Positions 56,492-64,000 of a stretch of 64,000 nucleotides of DNA are shown here, piece by piece. The DNA is from Gemmobacter nectariphilus DSM 15620 (GTDB lineage: Bacteria; Pseudomonadota; Alphaproteobacteria; Rhodobacterales; Rhodobacteraceae). The translations under genes and the position numbers were made by a program. The notes under the pieces are model-generated. The model saw nothing but the letters and a program-made list of their open reading frames with translations. It searched no databases and had not been told where the DNA came from. The stretch lies in contig NZ_AUCM01000003.1 of NCBI RefSeq assembly GCF_000429765.1, positions 163,107-227,106 on the forward strand, read 5' to 3'. Position 1 is the first letter of the stretch. Each line of letters opens with the position of its first letter.

Positions 56492-57226
56492 ATGCTGACA
56501 TTGGCCAGGGGGCGCTATGCGGCTTCCTTTGCACAGACCGCAGGCGAGGTCGCCGCGGCCCAGGCGCTGCGGCAGCTGTGCTTTCGCGGCACGGCGGGGC
56601 TGGATGCCGACGGGTTCGATGCGATCTGCCGCCATGTGCTGGTGCATGACGTGCCTTCGGGCGCGCTGGTGTGCTGCTTTCGCCTGCTGCCGCTCAATTC
56701 CGGCTGCGAGATCGGGCGCAGCTATTCCGCGCAATATTATGACCTGGCCGCGCTCAGCGCCTTTGACAAGCCGATGGTCGAGATGGGCCGCTTTTGCATT
56801 CACCCCGACTGGCACGATCCTGACATCCTGCGCATCGCCTGGGGGGCGCTGACACGGTTCGTCGATGACGAAGGGATCGGCATGTTGTTCGGCTGTTCCT
56901 CGTTCAAGGGAACCGAGGCCGACCCGTACCTCGATGCCTTTGCCAAGCTGCGCGCGGGCCATCTGGCGCCGCGCCGCTGGCTGCCGCGGGTCAAGGCGCC
57001 GCGGGTCTTCCGCTTTGCCCGCCGCCTTGCGCGGCGCGAACCCGATGCGCGGCGCGCCGCGCTGACCATGCCGCCGCTGCTGCGCACCTATCTGATGATG
57101 GGGGGCTGGGTGTCGGATCATGCGGTGGTGGATGGCGATCTGAACACGCTGCATGTGTTCACCGGCCTCGAAATCGGCGCCATCCCCCCGGCGCGGGCCC
57201 GCGCCTTGCGGATGGTCGCGGGCTGA
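56492..57226 (+). CDS. olsB: Ornithine-acyl-ACP N-acyltransferase (OlsB-like GNAT)
   Basis: 244 residues. GNAT fold with RYAASFAQTAGEVAAAQALRQLCFRG at the start (pieces), VEMGRFCIHPDW and GMLFGCSSFKGTEAD, as in OlsB, which makes lyso-ornithine lipid from ornithine and 3-hydroxyacyl-ACP. No olsA lies nearby. Two in-frame ATGs, 56471 and 56492; the second has better spacing to a G-rich stretch. Divergent from msrB. Confidence 0.88.
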   Translation: MLTLARGRYAASFAQTAGEVAAAQALRQLCFRGTAGLDADGFDAICRHVLVHDVPSGALVCCFRLLPLNSGCEIGRSYSAQYYDLAALSAFDKPMVEMGRFCIHPDWHDPDILRIAWGALTRFVDDEGIGMLFGCSSFKGTEADPYLDAFAKLRAGHLAPRRWLPRVKAPRVFRFARRLARREPDARRAALTMPPLLRTYLMMGGWVSDHAVVDGDLNTLHVFTGLEIGAIPPARARALRMVAG

Positions 57227-57249
57227 GTCCCGTTGGCCACAGGTGGGCG

Positions 57250-57299
57250 GCAATATCTGGTGCCGGGGCGCGCGGCGGCTGGCAGGGATGCGATATTGC
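57250..57299. promoter_or_regulatory. Inverted repeats before nrdR, one NrdR-box-like
   Basis: GCAATATC (57250-57257) and GATATTGC (57292-57299) are perfect inverted copies 42 bp apart. CAATATCTGGTG (57251-57262) matches 10 of 12 positions of the NrdR-box core CWATATATWGTG; the second site is poorer. Suggests autoregulation. Confidence 0.38.
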
Positions 57300-57345
57300 G
57301 CTATCCTCGGGGGCAGAGCAGCAATAAACCACAAGGAAGACCCCC

Positions 57346-57813
57346 ATGCGTTGCCCGTTCTGCGGCAATATCGACACGCAGGTGAAGGATTCCCGGCCGG
57401 CCGAAGATCACGTCTCGATCCGCCGCCGCCGTTTCTGCCCTGCCTGCGGTGGCCGCTTCACCACCTATGAACGCGTCCAGCTGCGCGATCTGGTCGTCGT
57501 CAAATCCTCTGGCAAGCGCGAGGATTTCGACCGCTCCAAGCTGGAACGCTCGATCCGCATCGCCATGCAAAAGCGCCCTGTCGAGCCCGAGCGGATCGAT
57601 CAGATGATTTCAGGCATCGTGCGCCGGCTGGAATCCATGGGCGAGACCGACATCTCCTCGAAGGTGATCGGCGAGATCGTCATGGAAACGCTCGCCCGGA
57701 TCGACACCGTGGGCTATGTGCGCTTTGCCAGCGTTTACAAGAACTTCCAGGAAGCCGGCGACTTTGACCGCTTCGTGGCAGAGCTTCGCCCCAAGGTGCG
57801 CGAGGACGAATGA
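57346..57813 (+). CDS. nrdR: Transcriptional repressor NrdR
   Basis: 155-residue ATP/dATP-sensing repressor of ribonucleotide reductase genes. N-terminal zinc ribbon C3/C6 and C31/C34 ([15 protein letters not shown]) and the ATP-cone with [27 protein letters not shown] precedes the ATG. Overlaps ribD by 4 nt (ATGA), the common nrdR-ribD order. Confidence 0.97.
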   Translation: MRCPFCGNIDTQVKDSRPAEDHVSIRRRRFCPACGGRFTTYERVQLRDLVVVKSSGKREDFDRSKLERSIRIAMQKRPVEPERIDQMISGIVRRLESMGETDISSKVIGEIVMETLARIDTVGYVRFASVYKNFQEAGDFDRFVAELRPKVREDE

Positions 57814-58904
57814 GCCAAGACGACGGGCGCCACATGGCCCATGCGCTCGCGCTGTCTCGGCGCGGGCTGGGGCGGGTGTGGCCGAACCCTTCGGTCGGCT
57901 GCGTCATCGTCAAGGATGGCGTGGTGGTCGGGCGCGGGGTCACCGCGCCCGGCGGGCGCCCCCATGCCGAGCCGCAGGCGCTGGCCATGGCCGGCGCGGC
58001 CGCGCGCGGGGCCACCGCCTATGTGACGCTCGAGCCTTGCGCCCATCATGGCAAGACCCCGCCTTGTGCCAATGCGCTGGTGGCGGCCGGGGTCGCGCGT
58101 GTCGTCTCGGCGCTGCAAGACCCCGATCCGCGCGTCTCGGGCGGTGGTCATGCGATCCTGCGCGCGGCGGGGATCGCGGTGACGACCGGCGTGATGGAGG
58201 CCGAGGCGCGGGCGGTGCAGCAGGGCTTTCTGTCGCGCATCACCCTTGGCCGGCCGATGCTGACGCTGAAACTGGCGCTGTCGGTCGATGGCCGGATCGC
58301 CACCGCCAGCGGCGAAAGCCGCTGGATCACCGGCCCCGAGGCGCGCGCCCGCGTGCATCTGATGCGCGCCAGCCACGATGCGGTGCTGGTCGGTGGTGGC
58401 ACCGCGCGGGCGGATGATCCCGAACTGACGGTGCGCGGCCTTGGCATCGGCGCGCAGCCGGTGCGGATCGTCGCGGCCTCGCGCCTTGATCTGCCGCGCG
58501 GCGGGCGGATGGAGGCGGCGATTGCCCACGGGCCGTTCTGGCTGGTCCATGGCCCCGACGCCCCCGAAGAGGCCCGGGCCTATTGGGCGGCGCGCGGTGC
58601 GCGGCTGATCGGGTGCCGCGCCGGGGCAGGCGGGCTGGACGCCGGGGCCCTGATGCAGGCGCTGGGGGCCGAAGGGCTGACCCGCGTCTTTTGCGAAGGC
58701 GGCGGCCAGTTCGCCGCCGCGCTGGTCGGGGCGGGCCTTGTCGACCGGCTGGAGGTCTTTGGCGCCGGGCTGTTGCTGGGCGCGGATGGCCGGGCGGGCC
58801 TTGGCGTGCTGGGCCATGATCGGCTGGCCGAGGCGCCGCGGTTCCGGCTGGTCTCGGCAGGGACTGTCGGCGCCGATGTCTGGCAAAGCTGGGCCCAGGG
58901 CTGA
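57810..58904 (+). CDS. ribD: Riboflavin biosynthesis deaminase/reductase
   Basis: 364-residue bifunctional enzyme. Deaminase domain 1-145: zinc site H52-A-E54 and C77/C86 in [11 protein letters not shown]. Reductase domain 150-364: [23 protein letters not shown] and [17 protein letters not shown] [16 protein letters not shown]. Catalyses steps two and three of riboflavin synthesis. ribE, ribBA and ribH do not follow; instead the gene ends in the two-hairpin/TATTTGG module. Confidence 0.96.
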   Translation: MSQDDGRHMAHALALSRRGLGRVWPNPSVGCVIVKDGVVVGRGVTAPGGRPHAEPQALAMAGAAARGATAYVTLEPCAHHGKTPPCANALVAAGVARVVSALQDPDPRVSGGGHAILRAAGIAVTTGVMEAEARAVQQGFLSRITLGRPMLTLKLALSVDGRIATASGESRWITGPEARARVHLMRASHDAVLVGGGTARADDPELTVRGLGIGAQPVRIVAASRLDLPRGGRMEAAIAHGPFWLVHGPDAPEEARAYWAARGARLIGCRAGAGGLDAGALMQALGAEGLTRVFCEGGGQFAAALVGAGLVDRLEVFGAGLLLGADGRAGLGVLGHDRLAEAPRFRLVSAGTVGADVWQSWAQG

Positions 58905-58932
58905 GGCTTTGGTGCCTGTGGTGGGCCGGGCA

Positions 58933-58974
58933 GGGGGGCCTTCTGCCCCCCGGCGCGCAGGCGCGCCTCCCCCC
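58933..58974 (+). terminator. Two-hairpin 3' block of ribD
   Basis: GGGGGGC-CTTCT-GCCCCCC (58933-58951), then GGCGCGC-AG-GCGCGCC (58952-58967), then TCCCCCC and GAGGATATTT of copy 20. Confidence 0.65.
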
Positions 58975-58998
58975 GAGGATATTTTCGGACAGATGAAG
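58975..58998 (+). repeat. TATTTGG element, ATATCC type (copy 20)
   Basis: GAGGATATTTTCGG then ACAGATGAAG. In ribD sense. Confidence 0.82.
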
Positions 58999-59106
58999 GG
59001 GCGCCCGTTTCAGCAGGCTGAATTCGCGCGGCCCGGGCTTGTCTTGTGGTCCTGACTGGCGATGATCGTTCCGGGCGCGGAGGGGCGCCGGTCGAGAGGA
59101 GACATC

Positions 59107-59544
59107 ATGGGCCGTCAGCCGCCTGCCGCACGTTCCGATTACGCCGCCTTTCAGCCGGTGCCGACCCGGTGGGAGGACAACGACCGCTATGGCCACATGA
59201 ACAATGCCGTGCATTACCGGCTGGTCGATACGGCGGTGAACCGCTGGCTGATCGGTGCGGGCCTGCTGGATCTGAAGGCGGGGGACCGTATCGGCCTCGT
59301 GGTGGAAAGCGGCTGCCGCTATCATGCCGAGATGGGCTTTCCCGATGATGTGACGGCGGGGCTGCGGATCGGCCATCTGGGCGGATCGTCGGTGCGCTGG
59401 GAGGTGGGCCTTTTTCGCAACCACGACGACCATGCGACGGCCGAGGCGCATTTCGTGCACGTCTATGTGAATGCGGCAACGCGTCGGCCCGAACCCTTGC
59501 CGGACAGCTGGCGTGCGGCCATGGCGGGGCTGCTGCGCGGCTGA
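59107..59544 (+). CDS. Acyl-CoA thioesterase, hotdog fold
   Basis: 145 residues. WEDNDRYGHMNNAVHYRLVDTAVNRW is the 4-hydroxybenzoyl-CoA thioesterase / FadM-type signature with the catalytic Asp; VVESGCRYHAEMGFPDDV and HFVHVYVNAATRRPEPLP complete the fold. Substrate acyl group unknown. GAGGAG lies 5 nt before MGRQPPAA. Confidence 0.9.
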   Translation: MGRQPPAARSDYAAFQPVPTRWEDNDRYGHMNNAVHYRLVDTAVNRWLIGAGLLDLKAGDRIGLVVESGCRYHAEMGFPDDVTAGLRIGHLGGSSVRWEVGLFRNHDDHATAEAHFVHVYVNAATRRPEPLPDSWRAAMAGLLRG

Positions 59545-59659
59545 GCGCCGCCTTGCCATCTGTCCGCCTCGCAGCTAGGGTGCGCGCCGCAATTGCCCCC
59601 GGTCCGCAGGTCCGCGGGCCACGAGCCATGGCCGCACGCGGCCACCAGAAAGGACGACG

Positions 59660-59983
59660 ATGTTCGCAACCCCCGCATTCGCCCAGACCGCCGGCGGCGC
59701 TGCTGGCGCCTTCACCAGCTTTGTGCCGCTGATCCTGATCTTCGGGATCATGTATTTCCTGCTGATCCGGCCGCAGCAGAAGAAGATGAAGGAACACCGC
59801 AACATGGTCGAGGCGCTGCGCCGCGGTGACACCGTGCTGACCCAGGGCGGCATCATCGGCAAGGTGGTCAAGGTCAAGGAAGACGGCGAGGTCGAGGTCG
59901 AGATCGCCGATGGCATCAAGGTGCGCGTCGTCAAGTCGACCATCGCCCAGGTGCTGAACAAGACCGAGCCTGCGGCGTCGTGA
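59660..59983 (+). CDS. yajC: Preprotein translocase subunit YajC
   Basis: 107 residues. One membrane helix FVPLILIFGIMYFLLIRPQQKK, then GDTVLTQGGIIGKVVKV, the YajC hallmark. Works with SecDF in the Sec holotranslocon. secD and secF do not follow; a TauE/SafE permease gene starts 8 nt later, then the Mth938-like and ccm genes, apparently one transcription unit. Confidence 0.96.
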   Translation: MFATPAFAQTAGGAAGAFTSFVPLILIFGIMYFLLIRPQQKKMKEHRNMVEALRRGDTVLTQGGIIGKVVKVKEDGEVEVEIADGIKVRVVKSTIAQVLNKTEPAAS

Positions 59984-59990
59984 TCTGACC

Positions 59991-60746
59991 ATGCCGCAGC
60001 CCCTTGCCGAGGCGCTGGCCCTGCCGGGGCTGTGGGTTCTGGGGCTGGCCGCGGTGCTGGCCGGCCTAGTGCGCGGGTTTTCGGGCTTTGGCTCGGGGCT
60101 GGTCTACATGCCGATTGCGGGGGCGGTCCTGTCGCCCGCGCAAGCCGTGGCGGTTCTGGTGGTGATGGATCTGCTGGGGCCGCTGGCCAATCTGCCGGGC
60201 GCCTTGCGCACCGGAACCCCGCGTGAAATCGGGCTTCTGGGTCTGGGCATGTTGCCAGGCCTGCCGCTGGGTGTTGCGGCGCTGTTCCTTGTCGATCCGT
60301 CGATGTTCCGCTGGTCTGTCAGCCTGATCGCGCTGGCGACGGTGGCCGCGCTGGTCGCGGGCTGGCGCTGGCATGGCCCGCGCGGGCGGTCCCTGACCAT
60401 GGCGACCGGCTTCATGTCGGGCCTTGTCGGCGGGGCGACGGCCCTGCCGGGGCCGCCGGTGATCCTTTACTACATGGCCAGCCCCCTGCCGATCGCGCAG
60501 GTGCGGGCCAATCTGACCATGTTCCTGCTGATGGTCGATCTGGGCCTTGTCAGCGTTCTGGGGGCCAGCGGGCAATTGTCCTGGGCGCTTGCGACAGTAT
60601 CGCTCATGCTGCTGGTGCCCTTCAGCCTTGCCAACGGGTTGGGTTCGGCCCTATTCCGTCCCGAACGGGCACGGGCTTACCGGCTGCTGTCCTGGGGGCT
60701 GATCGCTGCTTCCGCCATCGCGGGGCTGCCGTTCTGGAAAGGCTGA
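59991..60746 (+). CDS. TauE/SafE family permease
   Basis: 251-residue membrane protein with about eight helices and the family repeat GLVRGFSGFGSGLVYMP in the first half and GFMSGLVGGATALPGPPVILYYMAS in the second. Anion (sulfite, sulfoacetate or similar) exporter or importer; substrate not known. Only 7 nt after yajC. Confidence 0.9.
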   Translation: MPQPLAEALALPGLWVLGLAAVLAGLVRGFSGFGSGLVYMPIAGAVLSPAQAVAVLVVMDLLGPLANLPGALRTGTPREIGLLGLGMLPGLPLGVAALFLVDPSMFRWSVSLIALATVAALVAGWRWHGPRGRSLTMATGFMSGLVGGATALPGPPVILYYMASPLPIAQVRANLTMFLLMVDLGLVSVLGASGQLSWALATVSLMLLVPFSLANGLGSALFRPERARAYRLLSWGLIAASAIAGLPFWKG

Positions 60747-60750
60747 ACCG

Positions 60751-61104
60751 ATGAAACTCTCCGAGGTGCAGTTCGGCGCGCTGGTCCCGGTCGATGGCTA
60801 TGGGCCGGGGTTCTTCCGCGTGGGCGGGGCCGTGCTGCACGGCCCGGTGCTGGTGCGGCCCGACGGGGGCGGCGCCTGGGGCGGGCTGGACGATGCGGCC
60901 GCGCTGCTGGCGCTGGCCGGATCGGTCGACGTGATCTTTTGCGGCATGGGGGCCGAAATCGCCCCGCTGCCGCGCGCGCTGCGCGAGGCGCTCGAGGCAG
61001 AGGGGCTGGGCGTCGAGATCATGGCAACGCCAGCCGCCTGCCGCACCTACAACGTCTGCCTTGCCGAAGGGCGCCGGGTCGCGGCGGCCCTGTTGCCGCT
61101 CTGA
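60751..61104 (+). CDS. Mth938-like domain protein
   Basis: 117 residues. The pattern [34 protein letters not shown] and [22 protein letters not shown] is that of the Mth938/NDUFAF3 family, linked in mitochondria to complex I assembly. Four nt after the permease and one nt before ccmA, so cotranscribed with both. Confidence 0.92.
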   Translation: MKLSEVQFGALVPVDGYGPGFFRVGGAVLHGPVLVRPDGGGAWGGLDDAAALLALAGSVDVIFCGMGAEIAPLPRALREALEAEGLGVEIMATPAACRTYNVCLAEGRRVAAALLPL

Positions 61105-61105
61105 C

Positions 61106-61738
61106 ATGCTGGAGGTGCGCGATCTTGCCATCGCCCGCGGCGGCATCGCGGTGCTCGAGCGCCTGAGCTTCCGGGTCGGTCCGGGTCAGGCGCTGGTGCT
61201 GCGCGGCCCCAACGGGTGCGGCAAGACAACGCTTTTACGCACGCTGTCGGGCTTGCAGCCGCCGCTGGACGGGCAGGTGACGCTGGCCGCCGACAGCCTC
61301 GCCTATGCCAGCCATGCCGACGGGCTGAAACCCACGCTGAGCGTGACCGAAAACCTGATGTTCTGGGCGGCGGTCTTTGGCACCGGCCGCGCGGCGGTCG
61401 AGACGGCGACCGACCGGATGAACCTGCGCCCCTTGGCGGCGCGCGCGGCGCAGAACCTGTCGGCCGGGCAAAAGCGCCGCCTTGGCCTTGCGCGGATGAT
61501 GCTGACCGGCCGCCCGGTCTGGGCGCTGGATGAACCCACCGTTTCGCTGGACGCCGCATCGGTCGCGCTGTTCGCGGCCATGGTGCGCGCGCATCTTGAA
61601 AACGGCGGTGCGGCGGTGATCGCGACCCACATCGACCTTGGCCTTGCCGAGGCCGAGATCCTCGACCTTGCCCCCTTCAAGGCCCGACCGCCCAGCCAAG
61701 GCGGCAGCAAGGGCGCCTTCGACGAGGCTTTTGCATGA
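61106..61738 (+). CDS. ccmA: Heme exporter ATPase CcmA
   Basis: 210-residue ABC ATPase of the cytochrome c system I complex CcmABCD, which releases holo-CcmE. Walker [15 protein letters not shown], signature [16 protein letters not shown], Walker [13 protein letters not shown]. Start ATG overlaps no gene but is one base after the upstream stop. Confidence 0.95.
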   Translation: MLEVRDLAIARGGIAVLERLSFRVGPGQALVLRGPNGCGKTTLLRTLSGLQPPLDGQVTLAADSLAYASHADGLKPTLSVTENLMFWAAVFGTGRAAVETATDRMNLRPLAARAAQNLSAGQKRRLGLARMMLTGRPVWALDEPTVSLDAASVALFAAMVRAHLENGGAAVIATHIDLGLAEAEILDLAPFKARPPSQGGSKGAFDEAFA

Positions 61739-61746
61739 GCCTTTCG

Positions 61747-61768
61747 CTTCATCTTTCCACAAATACCC
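61747..61768 (-). repeat. TATTTGG element inside the ccm operon (copy 21)
   Basis: Minus-strand GGGTATTTGTGG then AAAGATGAAG, in the 106-nt ccmA-ccmB gap and antisense to the operon. It is followed on the plus strand by AAAAAACGCG. Confidence 0.82.
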
Positions 61769-61844
61769 AAAAAACGCGTCAGCCCGCGCGCCATCGGGCC
61801 GGTCTGGCCCCCACCGCCCCGCCCACCTGCGGACCGGAGGCCCC

Positions 61845-62501
61845 ATGCTGGCGCTTTTGACCCGCGATCTGCGGCTGGCGGTGCGGGCAGGCGGGGGCTT
61901 CGGGCTGGGCCTTGGGTTCTTCCTGATCCTGTGCGTCCTCGTGCCGCTGGGGGTTGGTCCCGAAGGCGGGCGTCTGGCCTCGATCGCGCCGGGGATCCTG
62001 TGGGTGGGGGCGATGCTGGCCTGCCTGCTCTCGCTGGATCGCATCTTTGCGCTGGACTGGGAGGATGGCTCGCTGGATCTGCTGGCCACTGCCCCGCTGC
62101 CGCTGGAAGGGGCGGTCGCGATGAAGGCGCTGGCGCATTGGATCGTGACGGGCCTGCCGCTGGTGATTGCGGCCCCTGTGCTGGGGGTGCTGCTGCATTT
62201 GCCGGTTGCGGCGCAGCCCTGGCTGGTGGTGTCCTTGCTGCTGGGCACGCCCGCCCTGTCGGTGATCGGCGCTTTTGGCGCGGCGCTGACAGTGGGGCTG
62301 CGACGCGGTGGCCTCTTGCTTTCGCTGCTGGTCCTGCCGCTTTATGTGCCGACGCTGATCTTCGGGGCCGAGATCGTCCGGCGCGGCGCCGAGGGGATGG
62401 CGCTGGCCACGCCCCTGTTGCTGCTGACCGGGGTTTCGCTGGGCAGTGTCGCCCTGTTGCCCCTTGCCGCCGCCGCCGCGCTGCGCATCAACCTCAGGTG
62501 A
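61845..62501 (+). CDS. ccmB: Heme exporter membrane protein CcmB
   Basis: 218 residues, six helices. MLALLTRDLRLAVRAGGG, LDRIFALDWEDGSLDLL and PLPLEGAVAMKALAHW are the CcmB signatures. GGAGG lies 5 nt before the ATG at 61845. The open frame extends 69 codons upstream over the TATTTGG copy and is not used. Confidence 0.95.
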   Translation: MLALLTRDLRLAVRAGGGFGLGLGFFLILCVLVPLGVGPEGGRLASIAPGILWVGAMLACLLSLDRIFALDWEDGSLDLLATAPLPLEGAVAMKALAHWIVTGLPLVIAAPVLGVLLHLPVAAQPWLVVSLLLGTPALSVIGAFGAALTVGLRRGGLLLSLLVLPLYVPTLIFGAEIVRRGAEGMALATPLLLLTGVSLGSVALLPLAAAAALRINLR

Positions 62502-62552
62502 TGCGGCATCGGGCCGATTGAGTGACCACCCGCAACCCGCTAAGGAAGCCAT

Positions 62553-63281
62553 ATGTCGCTGTGGGAATACGCCAACCCCCGGAAGTTCATGGAAACCTCG
62601 GCCCTTGTGCTGCCGTGGCTGTGGGCGCTTGCGCTTGTCTGTCTGCTGGGCGGGCTGGCCTGGGGGTTCTTCTTCACGCCCGATGATTACAAGCAGGGCT
62701 CGACCGTCAAGATCATCTACATCCATGTGCCGGCCGCGATGATGGCGATCAATGCCTGGGTGATGATGCTGATCGCCTCGCTGATCTGGCTGGTGCGGCG
62801 CCATCATGTCTCGGCGCTGGCGGCGCGGGCGGCGGCGCCGGTGGGCATGACCTTCACGCTGATCGCGCTGGCCACCGGGGCGTTCTGGGGTCAGCCGATG
62901 TGGGGCACCTGGTGGGAATGGGATCCGCGGCTGACCTCGTTCCTGATCCTGTTCCTGTTCTACCTGGGCTATGTGGCCTTGTGGGAGGCGATCGACAACC
63001 CCGACACGGCAGCGGATCTGACCGGGGTGCTGTGCCTGGTCGGATCGGTCTTTGCGGTGCTGTCGCGCTATGCGGTGAACTTCTGGAACCAGGGGCTGCA
63101 CCAGGGCGCCTCGCTCAGCCTCGACAAGCGGGAAAACGTCTCGGACGTCTACTGGTTTCCGCTGCTGATCTGCATTGCAGGGTTTGTCCTTTTGTTCGTC
63201 GCGCTTGTGCTGCAGCGCACCCGCACCGAAATTCGTCTGCGCCGGATCAAGGCGCTGGAAGCACGCGAGAGGCTGGCCTGA
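62553..63281 (+). CDS. ccmC: Heme transporter CcmC
   Basis: 242 residues, six helices. The tryptophan-rich heme-handling loop is MWGTWWEWDPRLTS, flanked by the histidines of IYIHVPAAM and HQGASL. Delivers heme to CcmE. AAGGAAG precedes the start. Overlaps ccmD by one base (TGATG). Confidence 0.97.
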   Translation: MSLWEYANPRKFMETSALVLPWLWALALVCLLGGLAWGFFFTPDDYKQGSTVKIIYIHVPAAMMAINAWVMMLIASLIWLVRRHHVSALAARAAAPVGMTFTLIALATGAFWGQPMWGTWWEWDPRLTSFLILFLFYLGYVALWEAIDNPDTAADLTGVLCLVGSVFAVLSRYAVNFWNQGLHQGASLSLDKRENVSDVYWFPLLICIAGFVLLFVALVLQRTRTEIRLRRIKALEARERLA

Positions 63282-63442
63282 TGCCCGAGCTTGGAAAATA
63301 TGCCGTTGCGGTGCTGTCGTCCTATGGGGTGACGCTGGCATTGCTGGCGGGGCTGGTCGGGCTGACCTTCTGGCGCGCGGGGCGCGTCAAGGCGGCGCTG
63401 CGCGAAATCGAGGCAAGGCAGGGGAAGGGCTCTGATGGCTGA
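63281..63442 (+). CDS. ccmD: Heme exporter small subunit CcmD
   Basis: 53 residues, single membrane helix (YAVAVLSSYGVTLALLAGLVG) and a basic tail (FWRAGRVKAALREIE). Its size and place between ccmC and ccmG identify it. Stabilises the CcmABC-CcmE complex. Overlaps ccmG by 8 nt. Confidence 0.92.
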   Translation: MPELGKYAVAVLSSYGVTLALLAGLVGLTFWRAGRVKAALREIEARQGKGSDG

Positions 63443-63992
63443 GACCGGGGACAAGCGCCGTGCGCCGATGCGCTGGCTGATCTTCATTCCGCCGGCGGTG
63501 TTCGGCATTCTGGTCGGGCTGTTCCTGTTCGGCATGTACCGCGACGACCCCGACGCGCTGCCCTCGACCCTTGTGGGGCGCGCGGCGCCGGTGTTGCAGG
63601 TCTCGCAGCTGGGCAGCGCGCCCTTGACCACCGATGCGCTGCTGGCCGCGCCGGGGGTGAAGCTGGTGAACTTCTGGGCCAGCTGGTGCGCGCCGTGCCG
63701 GGCCGAACATCCGTTCCTGACCGAGCTTGCCGGGCAGGGCGTGCCGATCCATGGCATCAACTACAAGGACAAGCCCGATCAGGCGCTTGGCTTCCTTGAG
63801 GAACTTGGCAGCCCCTATGCCACGATGGGCGCCGACCCGACAGGGCGCACGGCGATCGAATGGGGCGTATATGGCGTGCCCGAGACCTATGTGATCGACA
63901 GCGCCGGCAAGGTGGTCTTGCGCTTTGCCGGGCCGATCACCCGGCAGGAATATGAGCGCACGATCCGCCCGGCGCTGGAAGCGGCAAGATAG
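63435..63992 (+). CDS. ccmG: Thiol:disulfide interchange protein CcmG (DsbE)
   Basis: 185 residues, one N-terminal membrane anchor (WLIFIPPAVFGILVGLFLFG) and a periplasmic thioredoxin domain with WCAPC (C85/C88) and the CcmG-specific GVYGVPETYVID. Reduces apocytochrome c cysteines and gets electrons from CcdA (34549). Last gene in the window. Confidence 0.96.
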   Translation: MAETGDKRRAPMRWLIFIPPAVFGILVGLFLFGMYRDDPDALPSTLVGRAAPVLQVSQLGSAPLTTDALLAAPGVKLVNFWASWCAPCRAEHPFLTELAGQGVPIHGINYKDKPDQALGFLEELGSPYATMGADPTGRTAIEWGVYGVPETYVIDSAGKVVLRFAGPITRQEYERTIRPALEAAR

Positions 63993-64000
63993 GGGCGCGG

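Noticed and set aside
56399..57334. N-terminal extension of msrB to 441 codons
   Set aside because: The added part is antisense to olsB; the normal-length MsrB start has AAGGAGG.

Overview
The window is GC-rich chromosomal DNA from an alphaproteobacterium of the order Rhodobacterales (Rhodobacter/Gemmobacter/Paracoccus-like). This is inferred from gene content: fused E1 dehydrogenase, DUF6456/DUF6477 pair, DctB/DctD with a degenerate activator, phosphatidylcholine synthase with OlsB, RNase E with a long acidic insertion, and a c-type cytochrome maturation operon. About 60 protein genes, one tRNA gene and many intergenic repeats fill it. There is no IS element, prophage, integron or CRISPR array.

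Layout. 0-7 kb: asd, an MFS exporter, an A-type Fe-S carrier, a dNTPase, pyrC and a glutamate-type dehydrogenase. 7.5-10.3 kb: a three-gene set of Tad-like surface proteins (VWA protein plus two TadE-like proteins). 10.3-18.3 kb: pirin, transaldolase, DUF484-xerC, pcs, the divergent DUF6477/DUF6456 genes, a PaiB-like protein, a lipoprotein and a TetR regulator with a clear operator. 18.4-28 kb: priA, thyX, a surface-lipoprotein/Slam pair (type XI secretion), gloA, a glycosyltransferase and purQ. 28-38 kb: dctB-dctD, rne with a 0.5-kb leader, ccdA and a hydrolase-P450 operon. 38-46 kb: minus-strand catabolic genes (amino-acid ABC transporter parts, saccharopine/lysine dehydrogenase-like protein, malonyltransferase-like protein, fused 2-oxoacid dehydrogenase E1, gcdH) with a divergent LysR gene. 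47 kb: tRNA-Leu(UAA) interrupted by a 221-nt group I intron. 47-54 kb: META protein, rbsK, acnA, RTX protein. 54-59.5 kb: DUF1223 protein, ABC ATPase, msrB, olsB, nrdR-ribD, thioesterase. 59.6-64 kb: yajC, TauE/SafE permease, Mth938-like gene and ccmABCDG.

The main non-coding signal is a family of at least 21 intergenic copies of a short element, GGGTATTTGG or GGATATTTG followed by AAGATGA(A/T)G or a close variant. Six pairs are inverted and form long palindromes, and the arms of each pair mostly share the same sub-sequence type. At seven gene ends (dgt, priA, malonyltransferase-like gene, E1, gcdH, msrB, ribD) the order is stop codon, two GC hairpins, then the element in the sense direction; thyX has one hairpin in the same order. 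This looks like a clade-specific 3'-end module. The other strong discoveries are the intron in tRNA-Leu(UAA), the Slam/cargo pair, and a DctD that lacks the GAFTGA loop.
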